Assembly (NCBI RefSeq): GCF_000711885.1
Contig: NZ_KL543995.1
Location: forward strand, 337,274 to 401,273
DNA from: Chromobacterium haemolyticum DSM 19808
GTDB taxonomy: Bacteria; Pseudomonadota; Gammaproteobacteria; Burkholderiales; Chromobacteriaceae
Reading direction: 5' to 3'
DNA: 64,000 nucleotides
Positions 38,670-46,342 of the stretch are shown piece by piece. How positions within the stretch are numbered: position 1 is the stretch's first letter; each line of letters opens with the position of its first letter. Under the pieces are notes generated by a model. That model made no database searches, was not told where the DNA came from, and saw only the letters and a program-made list of their open reading frames with translations. The translations under genes were made by a program, and so were the position numbers.

Positions 38670-38726
38670 TTAGGCGGTGCGGGCGGCCTCGGGTCTGCAA
38701 GATCGGGGTTCCGGTTCTTCAGACAT
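38670..38726 (-). CDS. Acidic/proline leader peptide L1 (18 codons), MgtL-like
   Basis: The peptide is MSEEPEPRSCRPEAARTA, with GAAAGG 6 nt before the ATG. Its EEPEPR..RP core matches leader L2 (EDPEPR..RP) at 7 of 10 positions, including the spacing. It lies between two ACT-like genes on their coding strand. Alternating acidic residues and prolines near the start codon are the feature that destabilises ribosomes on Salmonella MgtL at low Mg2+. I infer a sensing leader for the downstream ACT gene. Confidence 0.65.
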   Translation of the reverse strand: MSEEPEPRSCRPEAARTA

Positions 38727-38792
38727 GGCTGGCCTTTCGTGGCGAAGAGGGTTAAACGGCGCGCAACAGCGCGGCGGACATTGATCGAATGC

Positions 38793-39158
38793 TCAGGCGC
38801 TGGCCGCCCAGCGACGGGGCGTTGCCCGCGCCTCCGGCTTGCGACGGCCCCAGCGCACTCGATGGATTTCCGGTATTTTGCTCAGGCGCAGCGCCATTTC
38901 GTTGAAGGCGCGGCGCAGGGCCACAGGGCAATCCAGCCGTACGCTCAGGCAGGCTTGTCCAGCGGCGGAGGCGGGCGTGATGGTGACGTGGGTCGCCGTC
39001 AGGCCCAGGGTGTGCATTTCCCAGAATAATTGTTTGCGCAGCGCGGTAATCACCGGGATGTCGCAAATCACATTCAGATGGCAGCTGGTTTCGTCTTGGC
39101 GTTTGCTTGGGGTGCGCGCGAGATAATTAAATAGCCAAGCCAGTTTATTGTGGCGCAT
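38793..39158 (-). CDS. ACT-like single-domain protein 2
   Basis: This 121-residue protein has the core CHLNVICDIPVITALRKQLF, then HTLGLTATHVTITPA, then CLSVRLDCPVALRRAFNEMA and IPEIHRVRW. This beta-alpha-beta-beta-alpha-beta order fits an ACT-like fold. It is clearly paralogous to the protein at 39454 (CLSV..xCP, LP/IP-x(3)-RV-x-W). GGGAG precedes the ATG. It sits in the mgtA operon, after leader L2. A small-molecule or Mg-linked regulatory role is inferred from context only. Confidence 0.75.
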   Translation of the reverse strand: MRHNKLAWLFNYLARTPSKRQDETSCHLNVICDIPVITALRKQLFWEMHTLGLTATHVTITPASAAGQACLSVRLDCPVALRRAFNEMALRLSKIPEIHRVRWGRRKPEARATPRRWAASA

Positions 39159-39187
39159 GTTTCACTCCCTCATTTTCATTTTGAAAA

Positions 39188-39300
39188 TGCGACAGACAGC
39201 ATTATTCCCTTTCTGTGTTTTATAGACGCAGAAATGAAAATATATTCAAGGGTCGATTGCGATGGTCGGCGGCGGCTAATTGGCCGGTCCCGCTGTCGCA
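39188..39300 (-). other. Long-range complementary segments in the L2-ACT2 leader
   Basis: TGCGACAG (39188-39195) and CTGTCGCA (39293-39300) are perfect complements about 97 nt apart. One lies near the ACT2 ribosome binding site, the other just after the L2 stop. A second local hairpin (CATTTTCA / TGAAAATG, 39171-39189) abuts GAGGGAG. Together they could form a ribosome-controlled switch. Confidence 0.4.
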
Positions 39301-39318
39301 ATAAGGGAGAGGCTCAGA

Positions 39319-39372
39319 TCAGCAATACGCCAAAGGCCGGCGCGGTCGCGGTTCAGGGTCTTCAATCAACAT
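39319..39372 (-). CDS. Acidic/proline leader peptide L2 (17 codons), MgtL-like
   Basis: The peptide is MLIEDPEPRPRRPLAYC, with a consensus AGGAGG 5 nt before the ATG. It has the same length as Salmonella MgtL and a similar acidic-Pro start followed by Arg-rich residues. It shares E-x-PEPR-xx-RP with leader L1 across unrelated flanking sequence. That makes it unlikely to be a chance ORF. It precedes ACT-like gene 2 by 160 bp. Confidence 0.72.
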   Translation of the reverse strand: MLIEDPEPRPRRPLAYC

Positions 39373-39453
39373 CAGAACCTCCTGCTGGCTGGCAGCGTGT
39401 GCGTTTCAAGAATGCGCGCGGATTTGCCCGCGCCCGGAAAGAATTGGGGCTGG

Positions 39454-39825
39454 TCAGTGCGCCAAGTGGGCACGTTGGGCCAGCAAAAAGGCGCGATTGG
39501 GCACGCGCGGGCGCTGTGCGTGGCGCGCCCAGTGAACTCGGTTCACCTGCGGCAGCTGGCAAAAATGCGCGGCGAGCTGATTCAGGCAACGGCTAGCCAC
39601 ATCGGGGCAAGCGAACAGCACGCTCAAACAGGCCAGGTCGTTGTCGCCGGCGGTCAGGGCGATGCGTTCCACTTCCAGGCCGCGGGCGTGCAGCTGTTTG
39701 GCTGCTTGCACGCGCAGCATGGTCAGGTCCGCATGGACGCAAAAAATGTTCAACTGATAAACGGCGGCCGGGGCGATGGTTTTGCCTGGGCGCAGCAAGG
39801 CTGCCAGTTTGGTGATCAAGCGCAT
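39454..39825 (-). CDS. ACT-like single-domain protein 3 (first gene of the operon)
   Basis: This 123-residue protein starts at ATG 39825 (MRLITKLAALLRPGK) with GGGAGGA at good spacing. The longer frame upstream is not used. The core YQLNIFCVHADLTMLRVQ, then RGLEVERIALTAGDNDLACLSVLFACP and LPQVNRVHW is the closest match to ACT-like protein 2. The three genes share strand, size and spacing, which indicates tandem duplication. Their N-terminal tails differ. The function is unknown. Confidence 0.74.
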   Translation of the reverse strand: MRLITKLAALLRPGKTIAPAAVYQLNIFCVHADLTMLRVQAAKQLHARGLEVERIALTAGDNDLACLSVLFACPDVASRCLNQLAAHFCQLPQVNRVHWARHAQRPRVPNRAFLLAQRAHLAH

Positions 39826-40164
39826 GATGATTCCTCCCGTTGGCGATGCAAGGAGGACGCGACGAAGATCCGAAGGCAAGCGCCGTCAAAGGGAATCCGT
39901 GCGCAATGAGGCGGCAAACCGCCAGTGCGGCGCGAATTTGGGGATGTCTGAAATGGGAGGCCGTTTGGCCTGGGTTTCGGCTCGCACTGGACTGCGCAAC
40001 AGGCGCGCCGCTGATGTGCGTTGTTGCCGAATTTTTAGACACCACACCCTGTCATTGCAGGATGTGGCAGAGAAAAGGTTCTGCTAAATCCTGCAAGACG
40101 GCGTTGCGATACAAGATCGACTACTTCCGTCGTTGTCCACGATGAACCTTTGCAGTATTTGAGA
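39826..40164 (-). promoter_or_regulatory. Long structured 5' leader of the ACT-mgtA operon
   Basis: About 340 nt separate the predicted transcription start from the first ACT gene. Two mutually exclusive hairpins are visible. In one, TTGCAGGAT (40055-40063) pairs with ATCCTGCAA (40088-40096). In the other, CCACACCCTG (40042-40051) pairs with CAGGATGTGG (40058-40067). They compete for the same bases. No match to the Mg2+ M-box riboswitch was recognised. Confidence 0.5.
40084..40140 (-). CDS. Possible GTG-started leader ORF (18 codons)
   Basis: The frame reads GTG then DNDGSSRSCIATPSCRI and stops with TAG inside the first hairpin arm region. AAAGG lies 6 nt upstream. Length and start context resemble the other leaders, but it has only one proline, so it is weakly supported. 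Confidence 0.3.
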   Translation of the reverse strand: MDNDGSSRSCIATPSCRI

Positions 40165-40171
40165 TGCCCGG

Positions 40172-40200
40172 ATTATAGGGGGCTTTGAGAGGATAGGCAA
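40172..40200 (-). promoter_or_regulatory. Promoter of the ACT-mgtA operon
   Basis: On the minus strand, a perfect TATAAT -10 (40172-40177) is preceded at 17 bp by TTGCCT as -35 (40195-40200). The expected start point is near 40165. Confidence 0.75.
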
Positions 40201-40354
40201 TCCTTAATCAGACTTTTTTACATTTTTGTGTGCGCCGCAACACTAAATAAGCCGTGAGCATGGAGGGAAATGAAAACGCGGGCTGCATTGTCTTGAGCAA
40301 GCCGGCCCATGTTGGAGATATTCTCTGGCTTTGATGTTAATTAATATCACGCCT

Positions 40355-41029
40355 TCAATCGGCGCCGTAAGCGTAAGGTCCGCCTTTTTCCAGCGCGATT
40401 TGATAAGCCGGGCGGGCGTGGATGCGTTGCAGGAAGTCCAGCGCATGAGGATGCTCTTGCGTCAGAAGGCCGCGCGCGCGCGCCACCTCCAGCGGAAAAC
40501 TCATCTGGATGTCGGCGGCGCTGAAAACGGGGCCGGCAAACCAGCCGTTGCGAGCCAGACTGCGGTCGGCATGACTCAACAGCGCATCCAATTGAGGCTT
40601 CAAATAAGCGCGGCGGACGCCGTCTGCCAATTTGCGCGCCAACGGCCTCAGCAGCCAAGGCACCGGCGGCTGGTCCAAGCGCGAGAATACCAGGCTCATC
40701 ACCAGCGGCGGCATCAGCGAGCCTTCGGCGTGATGTAGCCAAAACAGGTAATCGCTGTGTTCCGGCGCGGCTGAGGCGGGTTTGAGCCGTCCTGAGCCGT
40801 AGGTGTCCACCAGGTATTCGACGATGGCGCCAGACTCGGCCAAGCTCAGTTCGCCGTCGCTGATCACCAGAGACTTGCCCAGCGGATGTATCGCCTTGAG
40901 TTCCGGCGGAGCAAGCAGGGTGTGCGGATCGCGCTGGTAGTGTTGAATTTGGTAGTGAAGATTCAACTCCTCCAGCAGCCAGAGCACGCGTTGCGAGCGG
41001 GAGTTGTTCAAGTGATGGACGGTAATCAT
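40355..41029 (-). CDS. Glutathione S-transferase family protein
   Basis: This 224-residue protein has an N-terminal thioredoxin-like domain (MITVHHLNNSRSQRVLWLLEEL, HPLGKSLVI, LAESGAIVEYL). The ESGAI glutathione-binding motif is intact, and a helical C-terminal domain contains GPVFSAADIQMSFPL. A Ser/Asn-rich N-terminus suggests a Ser-type or beta-class-related enzyme. The substrate is unknown. It lies 16 bp from the Lrp-type gene on the same strand. Confidence 0.88.
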   Translation of the reverse strand: MITVHHLNNSRSQRVLWLLEELNLHYQIQHYQRDPHTLLAPPELKAIHPLGKSLVISDGELSLAESGAIVEYLVDTYGSGRLKPASAAPEHSDYLFWLHHAEGSLMPPLVMSLVFSRLDQPPVPWLLRPLARKLADGVRRAYLKPQLDALLSHADRSLARNGWFAGPVFSAADIQMSFPLEVARARGLLTQEHPHALDFLQRIHARPAYQIALEKGGPYAYGAD

Positions 41030-41045
41030 GGGCGGGTTCTCCTTA

Positions 41046-41519
41046 TTAGATGGGGAGCCGGCTGCCGGCTTTGACTTCGCGCAGCGCCAGGCTGGAATGG
41101 ATGGAGTGCAGGCCCGGCGTGCGGCGCAACACGGTCTCGATGAAGTCGCTGTACGCGTCCAGATTGGGCGCGACTACTTGCAGCAGGTAGTCGGCGTCGC
41201 CGGTGATTTTGTGGCAGGACAGCACTTCCGGGCGCTCTCGCATCTGATCTTCAAAGAGGTTGGGGGCATCATCGGCGTGTTCTCCGAAGCTGAGCCGGAC
41301 GAAGGCCAGTACGTCGTAGCCCAGTTTGCGGCGGTCCAGATTGGCCTGATAGTCCTTGATGTAGCCGGCTTCCTCCAGCCGTTTCAGGCGGCGCCAGCAC
41401 GGAGTTACGCTGAGGGATAGCCGCTCGGCCAGCTTGGGATTGGACATGGCGCCATCCTGTTGCAACAGCCTTAGAAGAGTTAGATCCGTTTCATCTAGTG
41501 AATTTTTGAGTCTGTTCAT
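41046..41519 (-). CDS. Lrp/AsnC-family transcriptional regulator
   Basis: This 157-residue protein has an N-terminal helix-turn-helix (LRLLQQDGAMSNPKLAERLSLSVTPCWRRLKRLEEAGYI) and a C-terminal RAM/ligand-binding domain (CHKITGDADYLLQV). The ATG at 41519 is preferred; a TTG two codons earlier is possible. It is divergent from the acetylpolyamine amidohydrolase gene with about 140 bp between, so it may control that gene and the downstream GST. Confidence 0.9.
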   Translation of the reverse strand: MNRLKNSLDETDLTLLRLLQQDGAMSNPKLAERLSLSVTPCWRRLKRLEEAGYIKDYQANLDRRKLGYDVLAFVRLSFGEHADDAPNLFEDQMRERPEVLSCHKITGDADYLLQVVAPNLDAYSDFIETVLRRTPGLHSIHSSLALREVKAGSRLPI

Positions 41520-41658
41520 ACTCAATTTCCGCCAATATTGTTGATTTCTTGCTCCAGATTAGCGCCTGAGGCGGCGTAAAAGCAAAACTATTCCAGCGGC
41601 CGCGGCGCATACTGGGTTTTTCCTTATTTATTCGAAAAGCAAGCAAGGAGGGCTGACG

Positions 41659-42699
41659 ATGCTGACAATTTACAGTGACGCGCACCATCTGCATCACGGT
41701 TGCGAGTTGAAGGATGGGGTGTTGATGCCTTGTTTTGAGCAACCGGGGCGGGCGGATACCATCTTGGCGCGCGTGAGGGCGACGGGGCTGGGCCCGGTGG
41801 CCGCGCCGCGTGAATACGACAGCGCGCGCTACGCCCGGGTTCACAGCCCGCGCTATGTTCGTTTTTTGGAGCGGGCCTGGGATGAGTGGACAGCAAGCGG
41901 GCGCAGCCATGATGCGCTGCCGTTGATTTGGCCGGTGCGCGATCTGCGCGGCGATATCGAGCCGGAGTTTATCGATGGCAAATTGGGTTTTTACGCGATG
42001 GACGCCGGGGTGGCGATCACCGCGGGAACCTGGAAAGCGGCGCGCGCCAGCGCCGACGTGGCCTTGACCGGAATGGATGCTTTACTGGTAGGCGAGAGAA
42101 GCGCCTTCGCCTTGTGCAGGCCGCCCGGCCATCACGCGGCGGCGGAGTATATGGGCGGTTATTGCTATCTGAACAATGCGGCGATCGCCGCGCAGTCCTG
42201 CCTGGACGGCGGTGCCGGCAAGGTGGCTTTGCTGGATGTGGATTACCATCACGGCAACGGAGGGCAGAGCATTTTCTACCAGCGCGAGGACGTGATGTTC
42301 CTGTCCCTGCACGGCGATCCCAAATATTCCTATCCGTATTTTTCCGGCCATCGCGACGAAACCGGGGCGGGTTCCGGCCTGGGCTTCAATCACAATTACC
42401 CGCTGCCGCATGGCACCGGTTGGCCGGCCTACAGCGAAGCCTTGAACCATGCTTGCGGTCGGATAGCCGCCTATGCGCCGGATGCGCTGGTGGTCTCGTT
42501 GGGCGTGGATACCTTCAAGGATGATCCGATCAGCCAGTTCCGTCTGGAGAGCGAGGACTTCCTGCGTTTGGGGGCGCGCATAGCCGAACTGGGTCTGCCG
42601 ACCTTGTTTGTGATGGAGGGGGGCTATATGGTGGACGACATCGGCGTCAACGCGGTGAATGTGCTGGCGGGCTTCCAGGCGGGCGGTATTGGTGTTTGA
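41659..42699 (+). CDS. Acetylpolyamine amidohydrolase (histone-deacetylase family)
   Basis: This 346-residue class II HDAC-like zinc enzyme has CRPPGHHAA (tandem catalytic His), DVDYHHGNG (zinc ligands Asp, His) and GVDTFKDDP with the third Asp ligand. The start IYSDAHHLHHGCELKDGVLM resembles Mycoplana AphA-type enzymes that deacetylate acetylputrescine and related compounds. AGCAAGGAGGG lies upstream of the ATG. It is divergent from a Lrp-type regulator. Confidence 0.9.
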   Translation: MLTIYSDAHHLHHGCELKDGVLMPCFEQPGRADTILARVRATGLGPVAAPREYDSARYARVHSPRYVRFLERAWDEWTASGRSHDALPLIWPVRDLRGDIEPEFIDGKLGFYAMDAGVAITAGTWKAARASADVALTGMDALLVGERSAFALCRPPGHHAAAEYMGGYCYLNNAAIAAQSCLDGGAGKVALLDVDYHHGNGGQSIFYQREDVMFLSLHGDPKYSYPYFSGHRDETGAGSGLGFNHNYPLPHGTGWPAYSEALNHACGRIAAYAPDALVVSLGVDTFKDDPISQFRLESEDFLRLGARIAELGLPTLFVMEGGYMVDDIGVNAVNVLAGFQAGGIGV

Positions 42700-42830
42700 C
42701 CTGGGTCAGTCCGGCTGCGAATAAAGCGCTAGACGGGCTGTCGGCAAGCCGAGCTTGTGAAAAAAATGTAAAAAGCATAGAGTGGCGGGTGTAAAATTGC
42801 TTACACCCGACAACTTCAGAGTTATTTCTC

Positions 42831-43028
42831 ATGAAAAGCGGCCATTCCGACTCCGCGGATCGAAGCCCCAGCGCGTTTTATCAGCATTTTTCGCCTCATA
42901 TATCCTTGGCTGGCGCCAAGCGCCAGGCCAAATGGAGGCTCAGCGCCCGGCAAGAGGAAGTTTTGCTGCATGCGGCGCTGATCGCTTGTATCGCATTGGT
43001 GGCGCTGTTTGCTTACCTGCGCCACTAA
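42831..43028 (+). CDS. Small single-pass membrane protein
   Basis: This 65-residue ORF has a polar N-terminal half and a C-terminal transmembrane helix (EVLLHAALIACIALVALFAYL) ending in RH. The ribosome binding site is weak. Support comes from the helix and from the dispersed element starting exactly at its TAA stop, as it does for other real genes here. The function is unknown. Confidence 0.5.
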   Translation: MKSGHSDSADRSPSAFYQHFSPHISLAGAKRQAKWRLSARQEEVLLHAALIACIALVALFAYLRH

Positions 43029-43173
43029 GAAACTGTTCAAAGTCTGCTGCGCTTCGTGAAGCGTTGCACGGTGAGTACAAGCTCAAAATGCTCATGTACC
43101 AATTGGCCATTCCGCTTTTTCGCTGGTTTTCGCCTTGTCTCGCTCTTGCTCGCGAGACTATGAACAGGTTCTA
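43026..43173 (+). repeat. Dispersed element, copy 8
   Basis: A full copy closely matching copy 1, sharing GAGTACAAGCTCAAAATGC, CTCATGTACC and TTTTCGCCTTGTCTCGC. The arms are CTGTTCAAAGTCT and AGACTATGAACAG. The left tip contains the TAA stop of the small membrane ORF. A second partial tip (GACATTGAACCGGTTCTA) ends at 43242, where CTA is the stop of the minus-strand acyl-CoA dehydrogenase gene. Confidence 0.85.
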
Positions 43174-43239
43174 AGCGTCTACCCAACATTTTGAGCGCAA
43201 AGCCTGCGCCGTCGATGCGCGGCTGACATTGAACCGGTT

Positions 43240-44385
43240 CTAAGCCGGCTGCGGCTGTTCCGCGTGGTGAATCTCACGGCGCAGCTGCTTCAGCGTAGGC
43301 GTCACGATGGCGATGAAGCTGGCTTCGCGCAGCCGGCGTTGCGCCGGGCTCGACAGCAAATAACCGGCGGCGCCGGCGTGCAGTTGGGCCGACATCGCCG
43401 CGCGCAGGCACAGTTCGCTGACCTCTGCGCGCAGCCGCAACACGCGAGGCGGCGCGGCCTGGCCCGCCTCCGCCAGCGGCGCCAGCGTTTTTGCCTCGCG
43501 CCACAGCGCGGCCAGTTCCGCCGCCAACTCCTCATAAGAATGATCCAACCAGCGGTTTTGCTCGCCGTCGCGCAGATTGGCGGCCTGGATGTCGTCCAGA
43601 CAACCCTGCACGATGCCCAGGCCAACCGCCGCTTGAGCCAGTACGAAGCCGGGGCGCACGCGGCGGATGAAGCCGACGAAGGCCGCCGGTTCTGCCAGTA
43701 CGCGTTCCGAAGGAATCAACACCTGATCCAGCTTCACGCACAAGGTGCGGGTGCCGTTCATGCCGGCGATGGGCGGGCCGGCGTTCAACCGTACCCCTGG
43801 GGTATCGCAGTCTGCGAGGAAAACCAGTTTGCCGCCGTCGGAGCAGCTTGCCGCCGCGACGAACAGATGGCCGGCGCCTAGGTTGGACACCCACGGCAGT
43901 TCTCCGCTGATCCGATAACCCTGAGGGCAGAGCTCGGCGCGCAAGCGCATAGCTTCCAGGCCGGCAAGGTGTTTGATGGCGTTGGACAGGCCGGGGCCGC
44001 CCAGCCGGCGGCCGGCGGCCAGCTCGGACAGCGTCGCGCTCAACTCCTCCCGCGGCGCGGCATGGCGCAGCAAGTAGACGCAAGCGCTTTGACACCAGGC
44101 GAGGAAGGCGGTGCTGCCGCACGCCGCGCCCACCTCGGAGATGGAGGCCATCAGCGTGGCCAGGCCCAGGCTGCTGCCGCCTTGCTCGGCGGGCAACAGG
44201 GCGGCGTAGGCGCCGTCCTCGCCCAGGCCGCGCAGCATGGCCTGGGGGTAGAGCGCTTGTTGGTCGATGGCTGCCGCCTGCGGCGCCAACTGTTGACGCA
44301 CGCGCTGATCAATGCGGCGAAGCAGGGCTAAGGATTCGGCTTGATGCATGGCGCTGGGCAAGGGTAGTTGAAGAATCAGCGGCAT
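43240..44385 (-). CDS. Acyl-CoA dehydrogenase family protein
   Basis: This 381-residue flavoprotein is of the ACAD fold. An N-terminal helical domain (LLRRIDQRVRQQL...) is followed by a beta domain (GYRISGELPWVSNLGAGHLFVAA, a typical FAD-contact segment) and a C-terminal four-helix bundle. The usual catalytic Glu cannot be placed with certainty, so it may belong to the hydroxylase/desulfurisation-type branch. It is alone on its strand. The start may be the ATG at 44385 or 12 codons later. Confidence 0.8.
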   Translation of the reverse strand: MPLILQLPLPSAMHQAESLALLRRIDQRVRQQLAPQAAAIDQQALYPQAMLRGLGEDGAYAALLPAEQGGSSLGLATLMASISEVGAACGSTAFLAWCQSACVYLLRHAAPREELSATLSELAAGRRLGGPGLSNAIKHLAGLEAMRLRAELCPQGYRISGELPWVSNLGAGHLFVAAASCSDGGKLVFLADCDTPGVRLNAGPPIAGMNGTRTLCVKLDQVLIPSERVLAEPAAFVGFIRRVRPGFVLAQAAVGLGIVQGCLDDIQAANLRDGEQNRWLDHSYEELAAELAALWREAKTLAPLAEAGQAAPPRVLRLRAEVSELCLRAAMSAQLHAGAAGYLLSSPAQRRLREASFIAIVTPTLKQLRREIHHAEQPQPA

Positions 44386-44574
44386 TCTGGGCGCGATGGC
44401 CGTCGCTGTCCATGCCTACAGCATGGCGTCTGTGCGTATGGATCGCGCGCTCGGGCGGAACTTGGCGGCGTTTCATGGCTCTATCCTGCTTGCCCGTCCC
44501 CTGTCTTCATTCACACCGTTCCCGCCGCGCCTATGGCGCGGGAAATCAATATCGCGGAACGGGGAAAGGTTCCA

Positions 44575-45048
44575 ATGAGAGCATCTCCCACCCTTACCCT
44601 TGGTCTGCTGCTGGCCGCGCTGGGCCTGGCAGACCCCAGCCTGGCGCTGGACCTGGATCTCAAACCGGCTCCGACCGAAGCGCCCAGCCCGGCGGTCAAG
44701 CCGCTGCCGGGCTGGAGCCAGGGGTATGACAGCAAGCGCTTCAGCTATCCGCCGTCCGAACAAACCCGTAGGCTGGCGGACCAGGCGCTGCAAAGCAAGC
44801 AGGAGCCCAAGACGCCCGTGGATTGCCAAAGCCATCCCGGCTACGCCTATTGCGAGCCCAAGAACGCGGAACGCAGCCACATTCCCGCTCCGCGCTCGCC
44901 CATGGGCAGCGCCAAGCTCTGCGACCAGGACCCCTATGCGCCGCAGTGCGCGGACAGCGCGTTGCAGCTGCACACCCGCAACAGCAATTGCGCGCCGGAC
45001 GATAGAAACTGCCAGGGGCTGGGTCTCAGCCTCAAGTGGGGCGACTGA
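44575..45048 (+). CDS. Secreted protein with three Cys-x(6-8)-Cys loops, unknown
   Basis: This 157-residue protein starts at ATG 44575 after GGGGAAAGG. The signal peptide ends near LALDLDL. A Pro-rich stretch follows, and then three spaced cysteine pairs: CQSHPGYAYC, CDQDPYAPQC and CAPDDRNC. The first two share C-x(8)-C with an internal Pro/Tyr, so they look like degenerate repeats closed by disulfides. I do not recognise the family. It lies just upstream of sbcD but is separated by about 70 bp. Confidence 0.62.
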   Translation: MRASPTLTLGLLLAALGLADPSLALDLDLKPAPTEAPSPAVKPLPGWSQGYDSKRFSYPPSEQTRRLADQALQSKQEPKTPVDCQSHPGYAYCEPKNAERSHIPAPRSPMGSAKLCDQDPYAPQCADSALQLHTRNSNCAPDDRNCQGLGLSLKWGD

Positions 45049-45121
45049 GCCGAGGCCCAGGGCTGGACGAGGCCCGGCAAGCGGGTAAACTGCCGGGCAT
45101 TGATTCCATTGAGCGGCCGGC

Positions 45122-46342
45122 ATGCGCATTCTCCACACCTCGGACTGGCACCTGGGCCAGCATTTCATCGGCAAAACCCGCTTGGCGGAGCACCAGGCCT
45201 TCATCCACTGGCTGCTGGAGCAGGCGGAAAGTCGCCAGGCCGATGCCGTGCTGGTGGCCGGAGACATCTTCGACACTGGCGCGCCGCCCAGTTATGCGCG
45301 CGAGCTCTACAACGGCCTGATCGCCCAGGCTCACCGTGCCGGCGTGCAACTGGTGCTGCTGGGCGGCAACCACGACTCCGTGGCCACGCTGGCGGAAAGC
45401 CGCGCGCTGCTGTCCTATCTGTCCGCTTGCGTGGTGCCGGCCCTGAGCGAAGACCCTGCAGAACAAGTGTTGATTCTCAAACGCCGAGACGGCGAACCGG
45501 GCGCGTTGCTGTGCGCGCTGCCCTATATCCGCCCGCGCGACGTGTTGCGCAGCCAGGCGGGCCAGAGCGCGGAGCAAAAGCAGCAATCCTTGCAGGACGC
45601 CATCCGAGAACGCTACCAGCAGGTGTACGAGCAGGCGCTCCGCCTGCGCGAGCGGCTGGGCCGGCCGCTGCCCATCATTGCCAGCGGCCATCTGACCACG
45701 GTGGGCGCCAGCGCAAGCGAATCCGTTCGCGAGATCTACGTTGGCGCGCTGGAGGCCTTCCCCAGCAACGCCTTCCCGCCTGCTGACTACATTGCCCTCG
45801 GCCACATCCACCGGCCGCAGAAAGTGGGCGGCCACGAACATATTCGTTACAGCGGCTCTCCCATCCCGCTGAGCTTCGACGAAGCCTGCCAGGGCAAGGA
45901 GGTGCTCTTGGTGGAGCTGGACGCCCAGGGCTTGCGCGGCGTGACGCCGCTGGAGGTGCCTTGCTTTCAGCCCTTGCGTTCGGTGCGCGGCAGCCTGGCC
46001 CAGCTGCCGGGGCTGTTGGCCGAGGCGGCTGAAGTCGGCTCCGCCGAACGGCCGGTGTGGCTGGAAGTCGTGGTGAGCGCCGACGACTACTTGAGCGACC
46101 TGTCCGCCCGCGCGCAGGCAATGTGCGCGGAACTGCCGCTAGAGCTGTTGCGCGTGCGGCGCGAGCGCGGGCAGGCCGCCTCAGGACTAGCCTCGACCGC
46201 CGGCGAAACCCTGGCAGAGCTGACGCCGCTGGACGTGTTCGAGCGCCGGCTGGCGCTGGAAACGCTGGAGCCGCCGTTACAGGAGCAATTGCGCTTGCGC
46301 TACCGCGAAATCCTGGCCTCGCTGCAGGAGGAACAGGCATGA
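45122..46342 (+). CDS. sbcD: Exonuclease subunit SbcD (Mre11-like)
   Basis: This 406-residue metallophosphoesterase has all nuclease motifs visible: [23 protein letters not shown] and SGHLTT, with GHIHRPQ towards the middle. With SbcC it cleaves hairpins and palindromes and removes protein-blocked ends. The stop overlaps the sbcC start (ATGA). Confidence 0.96.
   Translation: MRILHTSDWHLGQHFIGKTRLAEHQAFIHWLLEQAESRQADAVLVAGDIFDTGAPPSYARELYNGLIAQAHRAGVQLVLLGGNHDSVATLAESRALLSYLSACVVPALSEDPAEQVLILKRRDGEPGALLCALPYIRPRDVLRSQAGQSAEQKQQSLQDAIRERYQQVYEQALRLRERLGRPLPIIASGHLTTVGASASESVREIYVGALEAFPSNAFPPADYIALGHIHRPQKVGGHEHIRYSGSPIPLSFDEACQGKEVLLVELDAQGLRGVTPLEVPCFQPLRSVRGSLAQLPGLLAEAAEVGSAERPVWLEVVVSADDYLSDLSARAQAMCAELPLELLRVRRERGQAASGLASTAGETLAELTPLDVFERRLALETLEPPLQEQLRLRYREILASLQEEQA

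Noticed and set aside
38590..40060. GCAATGACAGGGT shared between the L1 region and the operon leader
   Set aside because: The two occurrences are on opposite strands and sit in different structures, so probably chance.
39826..40164. Mg2+ M-box riboswitch upstream of the ACT-mgtA operon
   Set aside because: I could not find the conserved M-box boxes; only generic competing hairpins are visible. Infernal with the M-box model would decide.
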